DNA of 64,000 nucleotides from Dolomedes plantarius (lineage: Eukaryota; Arthropoda; Arachnida; Araneae; Dolomedidae), in the NCBI GenBank assembly GCA_907164885.2, contig OU015503.1, forward strand, positions 66,123,568 to 66,187,567. Reading direction: 5' to 3'. Of this stretch, positions 23,260 to 35,648 are shown piece by piece. How positions within the stretch are numbered: position 1 is the first letter of the stretch; each line of letters starts with the position of its first letter. A program made the position numbers and the translations under genes. The notes under the pieces are model-generated. The model was not told where the DNA came from. It saw nothing but the letters and a program-made list of their open reading frames with translations, and made no database searches.

Positions 23260-23666
23260 GGCTGCCGTGAACTAAACCAATTGAATTTGCTCACCTGGAT
23301 ATTAACCTATGGGGAAAATTTCTCCTATTTACAGCTACAAAATTGCCTATAATCCAATAAAGATGGTACTTTCAGATAGCTTCAACTTTTCTGCACCTTG
23401 CAACAGGATTCATTTTATAAATTTTGCCTGCGTTTAAAACACAGAATTTTTCTCAAAACAGTTTAAATAAAAAAATATTATTTACATTTTTTAAAGACGA
23501 AAAATGCCCCAAGGTGTAAGGCTTTTTTCTCTATTAAGGAGTACAATTTAAAAAAAAGATCTTTAAGTCCAACTCGGCAATCCTTATACACATTAGGTGA
23601 GCCTCAATGTTACCATAGGTTAACATTGAGGTGAGCGAATCCAATAGGGTTAGTGTACAGTAGCCT
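23260..23666. mobile_element. MITE family B, full copy, docked in a target duplication
   Basis: It starts GGCTGCCGTGAACTAA directly after the CTCCGGTAA duplication of the foldback element and ends with the inverted TTAGTGTACAGTAGCC before TTAA. The arms contain the ATTGGATTCGCTCACC-type sequence seen in the other copies. The interior shares CAACAGGATT and ATGCCCCAAGGTGTAA with the 42.2-kb copy. Confidence 0.8.
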
Positions 23667-23699
23667 TAACATCAGCTAAAACTACGGTTTTTTTGTACG

Positions 23700-23766
23700 C
23701 GAGTATAATACGCACCCAAATTTTTGCGGACTAAAATGTGAAAAAAAGTGCATATTATACTCGAGA
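23700..23766. other. Short foldback, arms of 16 bp
   Basis: CGAGTATAATACGCAC and GTGCATATTATACTCG are inverted copies with one mismatch, separated by about 33 bases. A structurally similar short foldback lies near 40.40-40.47 kb. Confidence 0.65.
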
Positions 23767-23768
23767 TT

Positions 23769-24163
<395 letters not shown>

Positions 24164-24771
24164 TTTCTGTTATTCAACTGCTGATGGTAAACTTGCGTAT
24201 TATCAAATCCTAGAAAATTGGTGGCGCCATCGCGTTACTGTCTGTTACAATAAGCTATGGGCAAAAGAAACTTCAGAAAAAATGAAGAACAAAAACTCAA
24301 ATTTTGAGAAAAATTCGAAGAGCATCTGTTAATCACCATTCTTTAATCACTGTCAACATATTTTGAAACAATCGTAAGTCGGCTTTCTGAAACAGAGATA
24401 AAACTGAAACGGAATTAGAGAGACAAAAGACTGGATTTTAGAAACGCTACAAAAGTGAAAAATCGATATTACTGTATCTGTTAAAAGGCGTACTGATGCC
24501 ATAAATAAATCAATTTTTCAGCCTGGAAGCGATAATTCTTAACAAACGAGCGTTTTAAAGACTCTTGATTTAACTACTAACGTCACAGTAAACTTGAGAA
24601 ATGCACTAGATGTGAGAAAAGGGGAACGAAACTATCTAGCAAGATAAACAAAAATTATTCCCTTTTCTCCTCTCATTTTGATTACTTATTTTTGTATTGC
24701 ATGATATTTTTTGTAAAGTATATGCATTTTTGTTGCATAAAAAACCTACTATAACTAGGATGTATCGGGGT
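24164..24771. other. Intergenic stretch, no gene seen
   Basis: AT-rich sequence with short frames only; no repeat ends or RNA motifs recognised. Confidence 0.45.
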
Positions 24772-25118
24772 CACGGTAGCCTAGTGGCAGCACGTCGGTT
24801 TTCTGTGCTGAGGGTGCTCGAATCGCGTCCCTAAAGTGTCGTTAAATACCTCATGCCTAGGCCGAATTGGAACATGTTAAATCCGTAGACCGGATTTAAC
24901 ATGCCCCTAGTCTCCACATGCTCCTTATCTAACATGCCCCAAGTCATATCTATCTATGAGGTCAGAGAGGGTGGGAGAGGGTATGATCGCCCAGATGTCG
25001 CCACACATCTTTCAGAATTGTGGTGGCACTTGGCTAAATCGGGCTCGGACCATTATGGTGCCATTGTAAACCGGAGCCGAACCCCTCATCTAACAACACC
25101 CCACAACAACAACAACAG
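24772..25118 (+). repeat. tRNA-derived SINE, family 2, with (ACA)n-type tail
   Basis: The head GGGGTCACGGTAGCCTAGTG contains a good A box (TAGCCTAGTGG), and GGTGCTCGAATCG serves as a B box. The body includes the inverted words AAATCCG/CGGATTT and ends in ACAACAACAACAAC. Simple-repeat tails of this kind are common in arthropod SINEs. The 132-codon frame beginning at 24901 lies inside the SINE body and is not a gene. Confidence 0.8.
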
Positions 25119-26156
25119 GATGTATCGTCAATCGTCTTGCCAAAATGGGATTTCTGTAGGCAGCAAACCTTTTATATTATATTCTTTTTTGAGATTTTTC
25201 AAGGTTTCATTTCTCGTAAAACGGTTCCATTGTTGGATAGATTCCAACTCTGTAAGGGGGAACGTTTTACTAAATACTCATCGAAATAACGCATGGTGAG
25301 TATATAACACTTGATATACTCATCAAGTTAATTTTTTCAAGTGAGTACATCACACTTAAGAAAATTATATATTCACTGTCGTGACCTTTTGGTTAAGTGG
25401 CTCGTTTATGGTTACCATGTATATAAAAACTACTCTTTCCTTACATATATACATATATCTTGTTTATTCATATATATTTACAGAATCTATGATACAACAT
25501 TCCTATTATCAATTGATCAATCCTCAAACAGAATAATCATCAATCGAAAATCAGCCAGAGTGAGTCTAAAGTCCAGCATAGAGTCAGAAAGCAAGTCCTA
25601 TACTTCCCTCCTTGGTGGTCTCTGCGTGGGTCTATCTCTCTCCTTCTCTTTCTTTCTTCCCTTTATATACCCCTCTTTCAGAGAATTCCAGGTCATTCTA
25701 GAAGGCTCCGTCACCGCGTGGGATAAAGCCCGCGGCCTCCGGTCAGCCAGTATGTCGGAGCATCTGGTCCCCCGGAAGTGGCTGTAATTATCTTAAATTG
25801 AACACTCCGCTAACGACTTGTTTAATGACCCCGTCAATCTTCTCTTAAATTGGTCGCATTTGGGGAGGCTTTTTCCACTTAAAATTGGGTCCAGCACCAG
25901 CATGTGTCTAGATCTCTGATACTCACTTTTACTGAGTGTATAATTTTTTCAAGTCTTATAGAAACGACAGACCAAACAATTACTAGATCTGTTTAAAGCT
26001 TCTGAGATTTATTCTACCGATGTTATGAAAGCACCAAACACTACTATGACCAAAAGCATGAGAGATATTGCTGTTCCATAAATAAAACTAACCGGGAAAT
26101 TATGAAATATAAGGCATTTCATTTAAATATGAAATACAAGCCTTTCATACATGAAG
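25119..26156. other. Non-coding stretch with LTR-like look and a heat-shock-element-like motif
   Basis: Around 25.45-25.9 kb the base composition is less AT-rich, with TTTATATACCCC and a TTCTAGAA core in ATTCTAGAAGGCTCC near 25693. I cannot find paired ends, so a solo LTR is only a guess. The 148-codon plus frame ending at 25787 resembles no known protein. Confidence 0.35.
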
Positions 26157-26158
26157 TA

Positions 26159-26895
26159 CCGGGTGGTCATAAAGAAACTTGGCCGATATATGGACCTTTA
26201 GCGGCTGTTCCGCTCAACCGATCAAGATGAGATTTCAGATATAGTTATTCAGAGGTATGAGCTCCGAATTCTATGAACGGCAACCAAGTGGCTCTCACGG
26301 TTACGGTTATAGGTACAGAAACTCGAAATTTTCAAATGGCAACACCCATTTTTTCCCATCATAAAATGCTCAGAGCATGCGAAAACCCTAAAAAGCGTTG
26401 GAACGGTACGTGTATCACAAAAACCGGACGCGTTATGCACGCACAAAAAAAAAACAGCTCTGCGAATGGCTAACAAAAATACTATCAGAGAACTTTTTAT
26501 CGGTTTTCTACGCTGAATATCTGGCGAACAGCTTTCTGTGATTGGTTTCTAGCCTCTGTCATATGCAAATTTCCGCGTCTTTGTTGGCCGTTCGCAGAGC
26601 TGTTTTTTGTGCGTGCATAACGCGTCCGTTTTTTGTGATACACGTACCGTTCCAACGCTTTTTAGGGTTTTTGCATGCGCTAAGCATTTTGCGAAGGGGA
26701 AAAAAAGGGCGTTACTATTTGAAAATTCCGAGTTTCTATACCTATAACCGTAACTGTGAGGGTCACTGTGTTGCCGTTCTCAGAATCCCGAACGCATACC
26801 TCTTAATAACTATATCTGAAATCTCATCTCGTTAGGTTGAACGGAACGGCCGCTAGAGGTCCATATATCGGCAAAGTTTCTTTATGACCACGCGG
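26159..26895. mobile_element. 737-bp palindromic mariner-type MITE
   Basis: The ends CCGGGTGGTCATAAAGAAAC and its inverted copy are flanked by TA (26157-26158 and 26896-26897). Each arm is over 300 bp, with matching inverted words such as AACGCGTCCGGTTTTTGTGA-type stretches near 26430 and 26620, and only a short unique centre. Open frames in it are arm by-products. Confidence 0.88.
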
Positions 26896-27179
26896 TATAT
26901 GAAATATAACTATGAAATTAGTCCGGTCCACTTTTTTTGGTTTTGGGACATTTTTCTGCATTTTCCTATATTGGCCATCCAAGAATATAAAGATTTGAAA
27001 CCATTAATGCAAAACCATAATTATTTGCGCCAGTTCATTGCTAGACTAAAGAGAGGTGGGAATGAGAAGCGCCCATGAGTGTTGCACATGAGCAGTGGTG
27101 GATTAAAGCCCAGGCCGCTGTCTAGGCCATGAATAAAAAAATATTTTTCCTTGAATTAGATTTTCTTATCTAAAATATC

Positions 27180-28680
27180 CATGAAATAAAACTTTATTAT
27201 TTACTAAAGCAATTATACTATCATAATTTATTACAACAATATTCACTATTTCTTTAAAAACAAAGTCTAAATAAAAAAAAATAAAAGCTTCAGTAAATAA
27301 CAACTTTAGTAAGTAACATTATTTATGAAAAAAAACTTTGCTGTTTACTCAAGCAATTGTACCATTAGTATTTATTATAACGTAATGTTCACTATTTCTT
27401 AAAAAAAAAGTCTAAAGCTTTTTTAGAATAAAAACTTTAGTAAATAACATTATTAACGAAAAAAACTTTATTTACTAAAGCAATTATACAATTATTATTT
27501 TTTAACAAAATATTCACCATTTCTTTAAAAACAAAGCCTAAAGTTTTTTTAAATAAAAATTTTAGAATAAAAGCTTTAGAAAATAAAATTATTTATGAAA
27601 AAAATAACTTTATTTATTAAAGCAAGTATACAATTATTATTTATTAAAAAATGTTCACTCTTTCTTTAAAAACAAAGTCTAAATTTTTTTAAAAATAAAA
27701 ACTTCAGTAAATGACATTTATGAAAAAAAAACTTTATTTACTAAAGCAATTATACTATTATTATTTATTAAAACGATGTTCGCTATTTCTTTAAAAACAA
27801 AGTCTTATGGCGACAATGGACCATGAAAAATTTTTTTTTTATTTATTAACCAATTGCTATGAAATTTTGTATACTTATACAGTGTTATTTAGAGATGGAA
27901 ATTCTAAATTAAAAAAATCAGAATGTAATTAATTAAGATATTAATTAAAATCAGTTTGTTAATTTCTCTACTTAAAAATGCTCCATGCGCATTAATTTTT
28001 GTCTCAAATATCTAATTTTCTCTCTTAAGCTAGCTTTATATAGTTATAATAAAAGTTAGTAGCAATATTTGATTTACAGTCATATTTATAAAAACTAGAA
28101 AAGAAATCGATAAAAATAGGTCATTTTATGCAAAATTTTATCAAAAAAAATTTTTTTAGTGTAAAAATTTTAAGTTGTTTTAAAATAGTATAATGAATTG
28201 ATTACTAAGTTTTATTCTAACATATATAAATAATCATTTTATGAAATTTTATGAAAATTCAAGAAAAATTATGACGCATTGAACATTTTGAACTAACCGA
28301 AACGACATGAAAACTTGTTTTGAGAAAATGGCATTTTAAGTTTTAATTTGACTAACATTTCCATTGTTTACGTTTGAAAAAAATACTTATGACTAGATTA
28401 ATAATGATCGGGTCAACATACTTTTTTTAAAATTTAAAGCTGATGAGTTGCAGAATCGTTTTCTGAAAGAAAAATAAATCGTTTTGGGGACATTTTTTTT
28501 GTCAATCTGAAGGTCTATTGTCGCCTTAAGTTTTTAAAGATATAATAATTTTACGAAATAACATTAGTAAATAACATTATTTATGAAAAAGCTTTATTAT
28601 GTCCTAGAGCAATTATACTATTATTATTTGTTAAAACAATGGTCACTTTAATATTTCTTTAAAAACAAAGTCTAATGTTA
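27180..28680. repeat. AT-rich tandem repeat, about six irregular copies
   Basis: The phrase TTTATTTACTAAAGCAATTATAC...TTCACTATTTCTTTAAAAACAAAGTC recurs near 27190, 27335, 27461, 27603, 27730 and 28590, spaced about 125-145 bp. The last two copies are separated by a foldback element (27809-28525). A Helitron-like element starts inside the final copy. Confidence 0.75.
27809..28525. mobile_element. Inverted-repeat element with GGCGACAATGGACC ends
   Basis: GGCGACAATGGACC at the left and GGTCTATTGTCGCC at the right are inverted copies with one difference. The 717-bp interior is very AT-rich and non-coding. It interrupts the tandem repeat. TTA/TAA-like bases flank it, but the duplication is not certain. 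Confidence 0.65.
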
Positions 28681-28690
28681 TATATATATA

Positions 28691-30338
28691 CAGTAGCTCC
28701 CAAAAGTGCTCGTACACTTACGATTTCCAATGAAATAGGGGTCTATCCATTGATTAAAATGAATATTTCAGAATGGGTATTTAATAATAAGATCTATAAT
28801 CTATTCTTAACAAAACTGCATGAAATATTTTGAAAACACAGTAAAACTTTATTTTTAAGAAACCAATAATCCAAAAGTAACAAAAACTTTATCTCACAAA
28901 GGTCATCATACACTCGTAAAAAATCTCTACATATTAGTAAGTATTCTAATTTTTCGTTAAATTAATATTTAGTAGGATATCCTTTAGCATCCACAACAGC
29001 TTTTAAACGTCTGGGAATAGATTGCTTTAGTTCTTTTGCAATTTTTGCATCAATGTTCATCCATTCTTCCATCATAATTGTTTTTAGTTCGCTTTTCGTG
29101 TGAATGTCGTGTTTTCGTACTCGAACCTCCAGTTCTCTCCAAATATGTTCTATTGGGTTTAAATCTGGCGATTGAGGTGGTGTTTTCAAAACTTGTGGAC
29201 AATTATAGAGACACCAGATGCGAACGTTAAGAGCCGTGTGCTTAGGATCGTTATCTTGATAAAAATCAAAGTTGTTTCCAATACCCAAATTTTGATCTGA
29301 TAATTTTAAATTGTCTCTTCAAATATTTATAAAAACAGCATGATTCATTCTGCCATCAATAAATACCAAATTTCCTAGTCCTGATGCTGACATGCACCCC
29401 CACACAAAGATACCTCCACCGGCATGCTTAACTGTTCCTACTAAGTTCTTGGGATTAAGTTCCTCATTTTTTTCTTCTCCATACAATTATACGCCCATCA
29501 GCATCAAAAATGTTCATCGGCAAATAAGACATTATTCCAATAGGTTTGGGGCTTATTTATCCTTGATAGTGTGAAGGGAAGCCTAAAATTTCTGTTTTCC
29601 TCACTCACAAAAAATTTTCTATGGGCAGAACGCCCATGCAATCCAGCTGTTATGCGAACTCGTCAAAAAATTTCAGGTGAAATTGAAGTAGAAAATGTTT
29701 CATTGAATTTGCAGAAACTTTTACAGCACTCAAACGTGAATTTTCCACATATTTTCTAATTATAAATCTCTGATCACGTTTTGTTAACTTTGCCGGACGA
29801 CCCTTTTCTTACCTTGTTTTCGATCCAATTTTCTCCTTTAAAGTGTTTTTTCACATACTACACAGTAGAATGGGATAAATTAAGTAATTTAGCAATATTC
29901 CGAACTGATTTACCACTACTATGATGAAAAATAATCAATTTTCGAATGCTGTTTCTTGTTTCTTTACGACTACGAGCCATTTTTAAATAATAAATAGAAT
30001 ATTACGGAGTAGGCAAGCAAAAATTAAAGCCAAACGATGTTTTAAATGTCACCACAATTCAAAAATAAAAAGCCAGACGATAATTTTAATTATTAATTTA
30101 TCCGAAAATATTTCAGTGTACGATGACTTTTGTGAGATAAAGTTTTTGTTACTTTTTGATTACTGGTTTCTTAAAAATAAAGTTTTACTATGTTTTCAAA
30201 ATATTTCATGTAGTTTTGTTAAGAATAGATTATAGATCTTATTATTAAATACCCATTCTGAAATATTCATTTTAATTAATGGATAGACCCCTATTTCATT
30301 GAAATTCTTAAGTGTACGAACACTTTTGGGAGCCACTG
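28691..30338 (-). mobile_element. Tc1-like transposon with about 225-bp inverted repeats
   Basis: The ends CAGTAGCTCCCAAAAGTG and CACTTTTGGGAGCCACTG are flanked by TA. The arms stay matched for about 225 bp each (to about 28915 and from about 30115), including AATGAAATAGGGGTCTATCC and ACTTTATTTTTAAGAAACCA. Long arms of this type are known in several Tc1-family groups. The transposase inside is broken. Confidence 0.9.
28962..29980 (-). pseudogene. Tc1-like DD34E transposase, degraded
   Basis: The gene starts at 29980 with MARSRKETRNSIRKLI, leading into a helix-turn-helix-like SGKSVRNIAKLLNLSHSTV, then a stop near 29860. Later frames are shifted. The last 108 codons (29288-28962) are open and hold FYQDNDPKHT with the second catalytic aspartate and SPDLNPIEHIW with the glutamate, 34 residues apart. 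The ending PRRLKAVVDAKGYPTKY is typical of the family C terminus. The full length would match a normal Tc1 transposase of about 340 residues. Stops and shifts mean it cannot work. Confidence 0.88.
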
Positions 30339-30960
30339 TATAAAAAACAGTTCCGTAACTGACTCACTGACTGACATACAACGCACAGACCAAACCGCTG
30401 GACCTAAAGGGCTGAAATTTTGCATGGCGATTCTACTTATAGTGTAGGGGTGCACTAAGTGAGATTTTTCAAAAATTCTTCTTAGATTTTTTTAAATTAA
30501 ATTTTTAAGCTGTTTTTTTAACTTTTTTTACGTTTGCATTTAAAATAATACTTTGAAGGTTATAAAATTTATATCACGAGAAAGATCATAGAAATTTCTT
30601 TAAAATGAAATTTTTTTCGAATTTTTACCTCCATTTCCTGATTTTAGGTGAATTTTTAAAGATTAATTTTTAGAATTTAATTTACTAAATGCTGATCACG
30701 TGATTTCTTTTTCTGGTACTTTAAATAAATTTATCGTCAAGTGCATAACAACTAAATAAACAAAAAATATTTTTTTTCCTTGCTAATGCGACAGACGATT
30801 GGACATTATCCAAAAAAATATTAAAATACAGTAAAAGAAATGTTCTACAAACTGTACTATATTAACTGTACTATATTCTTTAGTATTCTTTATATTAGAT
30901 TTAATTTGAATATTTTCTTCTACATTATTTTATCTATAAAATTATCCTTTACGATTTTCT

Positions 30961-31104
<144 letters not shown>

Positions 31105-31140
31105 TTACATCAATTGTATACATTGACTGTCGTATTTATC

Positions 31141-31184
<44 letters not shown>

Positions 31185-31257
31185 GCATGAATTGCATACA
31201 TTGACCGTTGTATTTAATTTGAATGTACTCCATAGCGAAGTACGGGTTTTCAGCTAG

Positions 31258-32887
31258 TTTAAAATAAATACATTAAATGAAAACTTTTAAAGGGTAAGGG
31301 ATATTCATAATACTGTACTAACATATTTAAAATTAGTCTGTGATGTAAAATAAAAGTTTAATGTCGTTTTTTCCATTGCATGAATAAGTTAATTTTATAT
31401 TAAAAAAAACCTCTGAAGTTTTCTTTGAACTTCTAAATCTATATGCACATTGTTTTAAAATAGAACAAAAATGTAGCATTAGAGCAGATTTCAAAAACCA
31501 ATATTTTCAGGTAAACGGTAAACGCACGTCATTAATGGGTTATCATATACATAGTAAAAATATATAGTTTTCATATTGGTTTCAAATGAATCGAAGGGGT
31601 CCACGAAATAAATTTCGCCTAAGGCCGCAAAACTTCTTCGTCCACCGCTGAGCATGAGTAATGCCCAGTGTGTTCAGAAAAATTAATTTTTTTTTTTAAC
31701 AATTCAAAGGACTTGTTAAAAAACTAATGTTCTTTCGCAGGGGGAAAAATAAAGCTCTTTACATTATAATAGTTTACAAACTAGTCTACTGAAAGAATTA
31801 TTTATAGTAATGGAGTAAATAATGGACAAGGAACTTTTCTAGAACAGATATATCTTGTATACTCGAGGTAATTGTGTAAGAAAAGCAATGGTACAGAATA
31901 CAAATGATGATTTTTTTATAATAGATGCATTTTATATCAACCGTGAACGTCATAATTAGTAACAGATGTTAGATTCCCATGTGAATAAACAAAGAAAATA
32001 TTTCTCTATTTGTTTATTCCTATGTCATAACACGCAAAATAAGGGAAAATAATAAAAATTAACGTAAAACCATTACGAAATGTATGAGTATTATTTATAG
32101 ATGTAAAGATATAATTGATGCCCTTATTACAACAATTTTCTTGATATGCTTCTTTTTTCTCTAGTCCCTATATATTTCATTAACTTTTGATATTTCAAAT
32201 AATTTCACACAAAATATTGCTCCATCATATTGCTACTTCCTTTTCATTTCTAAACCCGAATATCCAAAACGTACTGCATTTCACATTATGTGACAGATTC
32301 TGTTAGGATTTATTGAAGAAGAAAAAAAGATAATACCTTGGGAATAGACCCTTACAATCTGTGAGATTAAAAAAAAATAAGCTGCCACAGACGATAACAG
32401 AAATACAGATTTAAAATGACAGGCAGACGATAATATCCAATTTCCCGTGAAACACAAGTTTTTTTTTGCAACGACTTACTCATGGGCAAAATCTGTAATA
32501 GCATTTACTTAATTTTCTGAAATAGTGATCACTGCACACTTCTATGTATGTATCTATCTCTTTCTCTGAGAAAATGTGTGTAATGCAATTACCTTAAAAG
32601 AGCTTAAAAAGCAAAGCACGTGTTTACCTCATTTAAAATTGCGCAGTCATTCCGAACAAAATATTTGACTTAGATACACATTTATTCGTTGTCATATTCG
32701 TAAAATAAGGAAACAAAATTTTTGTTTAAAAAATCGGTTGCAATTAAACAAAGAAGGTATCACTTCTTTATCTCTGTTAAATAAAATTTATTGATTGTTA
32801 CTTTGTATTATAAATAAATTTAATGAGCAGGCCGATTATCATGCCAAAATTGAAGTCCTTTTCAGTGATAATTGCCATTTTTTGTTG
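31258..32887. other. Intergenic stretch, no gene seen
   Basis: AT-rich sequence over about 1.6 kb. I see no frames above background, RNA motifs or paired repeat ends. Confidence 0.45.
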
Positions 32888-33746
32888 GGCCGCTGTGTAC
32901 GTACCCTATTGGATTCGTTCACCCAATGTTCGTTCATCCAATTCGTTCACCCAACTCCATAGGGAGAAAATGTGTCCAAGGATTGCTGACTTGGATTGAC
33001 AGATTTTTTTTTAAAAATTGTACTGAGTAATGGAGAAAGAAATTTTACTTCTTGGGGTATTTTTCGTGTTTCAAAAAGATTCAAATAATTTTTTTAATTT
33101 AAATTATTGGGGGAAAAAGTCCTTTCGTTACCTTTGGTGAACGAAATTTATAAAATGAACCCTGTTGCAAGGTGCAGAAAAGTTCAGGCTATCAGAAAAT
33201 GCCATTTTTGCCATGTTTCTATTAACTCGCTTTCTTGTTTGTTTGTTTGTGTGTATGTTTGTCCCGTAAAAATCTTGCAATCGATTTTTAAATAACTTCC
33301 CGACTAGCTAGACATTTGAAACTTTTAAAATAGCTCAGAACAAGATGACAATGCATTCTTTTCGTACTTTTAGCCATATTTAAGCAGAATTAAATTCATT
33401 TTCAGTTATTTTCAGTTGATTTTGTTTTCTAGACTGGTGCAGCCATCTATCGGCCGGGACGGGAACAAAAAGTTAAACGCATGTTAACTTCCAATTAACT
33501 TCATTTTCTTTCAAGTTGATGGGATAATTCATCAAAAATTTATTTAAAAAGTATTTATTAATGCATAGAATTGTCAAGTTTATATGATTCAACAGAAAAT
33601 TGAAAAACATGGTATATAAACAGTTCTTTTTATCTTATAGTTATTATTGGATTATCAGCATTTAAGTAGCTGTCAATAGTAAACACATTTTATCCATAAG
33701 CTAACATTGAAGTAAGCGAATCGAATAGGGTTAGTACACAGCAGCC
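32888..33746. mobile_element. MITE family B, long copy (859 bp)
   Basis: It starts GGCCGCTGTGTACGTACCCT and ends with the inverted GGGTTAGTACACAGCAGCC before TTAA. Near the left end ATTCGTTCACCCAA is duplicated. The interior shares AATGAACCCTGTTGCAAGG with the inverted form in other copies. No coding function. Confidence 0.75.
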
Positions 33747-33943
33747 TTAAGCTATAGAGTCGATTTGTAAATGCATATCTTGTCTGTCTTATCGTTCTGC
33801 CGGAAATACTTCCTAAAATTTTTAAAACATTTAAAGATTTAATTTTTGTAGCATCTAAAATATATGTCAGTTAGTACGCAGATCCAATAAACAGTTTAAC
33901 TCGCTCATAGTGAACTCCTATAGAACGAGAATACTGAATTATC

Positions 33944-34471
33944 GATGAAACACTTCTATGGTTTTCGTTCAATGCATGGAACTGCATTAAACTATTGCGA
34001 TCAAAATCCGAATTTAGTGAGTAACATTTACCCAATTGAAACTTCAACAAAAAGGTTCATTAATTCCTAGTTTGGATATTTTAAAATATGAAACACAACA
34101 AGAGGAAACTTGCTCAAGCGATGAAACACTTTTATGGTTTTCGTTCAATTCATGGAACTGCATTAAACTATTGAGAGCAAAATCCGAATTTAGTGAGTAA
34201 CATTTATCCAATTGAAACTTAAAGAAATAGGTTCATTAATTCCTAGTTTGGATATTTTAAAATATGAAACACGACAAGAGGAAACTTGCTCAAGCGATGA
34301 AACACTTCTATGGTTTTCGTTCAATTCATGGAACTGCATTAAACTATTGAGAGCAAAATCCGAATTTAGTGAGTAACATTTATCCAATTGAAACTTAAAG
34401 AAAAAGGTTCATTAATTCCTAGTTTGGATATTTTAAAATATGAAACACGACAAGAGGAAACTTGCTCAAGC
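33944..34471. repeat. Tandem repeat, three copies of 176 bp
   Basis: Units start at 33944, 34120 and 34296 with GATGAAACACTT and are very similar, differing by few substitutions. The period is close to a nucleosome repeat, as in many satellites, but only three copies are present. Short minus-strand frames across it are repeat artefacts. Confidence 0.92.
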
Positions 34472-34976
34472 CGTCAGTAAATTCGGAAATGATGAGTGAT
34501 CTGAGAATTGAAAACGTATAATCTTTCACCAATGACAAATTTACTCCAGGAGTTATCGTCTGTTGTGACGAGGAACTTCCAAATAGGATTTGCCCCATAC
34601 TAACCGCCTTTAAATGTTCGGCAAAAGTGAAAAGTTTCTTTTTAATAGACAGCTGCAAAGTGACGATGATTTATCCGCTATTGAATAAATATTTCAACGA
34701 ACGGATGAGAAGATTAAAAACTACAGTTCTTGTTAATCAACTTCTGCTTTCTTGAGCCAAGTAAATAAGTAGCGAATTATTCGGACTATAAGAAGCATCG
34801 GACGATAAGATGTACATCAACTTTGTGGGAGGATTTTCAGAAAAGAATATTTTGTATTTTGTTAGGTACATAAAGATAGTTTCAATTTCTTACTTAATAA
34901 AAATAAAAGTTATATAATAAAAAGTATATATCATAAATATAATAAATAATATGTATAAAATATATATATATCTATA
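34472..34976. other. Intergenic stretch, no gene seen
   Basis: AT-rich lead-in to the Helitron chain; no recognised features. Confidence 0.45.
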
Positions 34977-35648
34977 TCTATATAATAAGAGCTGAAGGTA
35001 AACAAATGTTAGTTTGTGAGTCAGCAGAGACGGGGACGGGCTAATCTCGTGAACCGAGCATAGCAGGATATCGCGACTGGTACCGATGGACGCGGACGGA
35101 ATTTTAAATCGAAAAAGCAACACATCGGGTTGCCACTCAGCAAGTCTTACTATTAACAGCTGAAGGTAAACAAATGTTAGTTTGTTAGTCAGCAAAGACG
35201 GGGACGGGCTAATCTCGCGAACCGAGCATAGCAGGATATCGCGACTGGTACCGATGGACGCGGACGGAATTTTAAATCGAAAAAGCAACACACCGGGTTG
35301 CCACTCAGCTAGTCTTACTATTAACAGCTGAAGGTAAACAAATGTTAGTTTGTTAGTCAGCAGACACGGGAACGGGCTAATCTCGCGAACCGAGCATAGC
35401 AGGATATCGCGACTGGTACCGATGGACGCGGACGGAATTTTAAATCGAAAAAGCAACACATCGGGTTGCCACTCAGCTAGTCTTACTATTAACAGCTGAA
35501 GGTAAACAAATGTTAGTTTGTTAGTCAGCAGACACGGGGACGGGCTAATCTCGCGAACCGAGCATAGCAGGATATCGCGACTGGTACCGATGGACGCGGA
35601 CGGAATTTTAAATCGAAAAAGCAACACATCGGGTTGCCACTCAGCTAC
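34977..35648 (+). repeat. Tandem array of four 168-bp Helitron-like units
   Basis: Each unit runs from TCTTACTATTAACAGCTGAA (first unit TCTATATAATAAGAGCTGAA) to the hairpin-like GCAACACATCGGGTTGC and CAGCTAG. Starts are at 34977, 35145, 35313 and 35481. Because 168 is three times 56, one minus-strand frame stays open across the array (34890-35801), giving 56-residue repeats. This is not evidence of a real protein. The units look like internally deleted versions of the 1.2-kb unit that follows. Confidence 0.85.

Noticed and set aside
24901..25299. 132-codon plus-strand frame as a gene
   Set aside because: Its first half lies in a tRNA-derived SINE body and tail; no protein family resemblance.
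25341..25787. 148-codon frame with hydrophobic middle as a membrane protein
   Set aside because: Low-complexity pyrimidine runs create the hydrophobic stretch; no paired evidence.
34977..35648. Regularly spaced repeats as a CRISPR-like array
   Set aside because: The repeats are contiguous 168-bp units without unique spacers, in a eukaryotic transposon setting.
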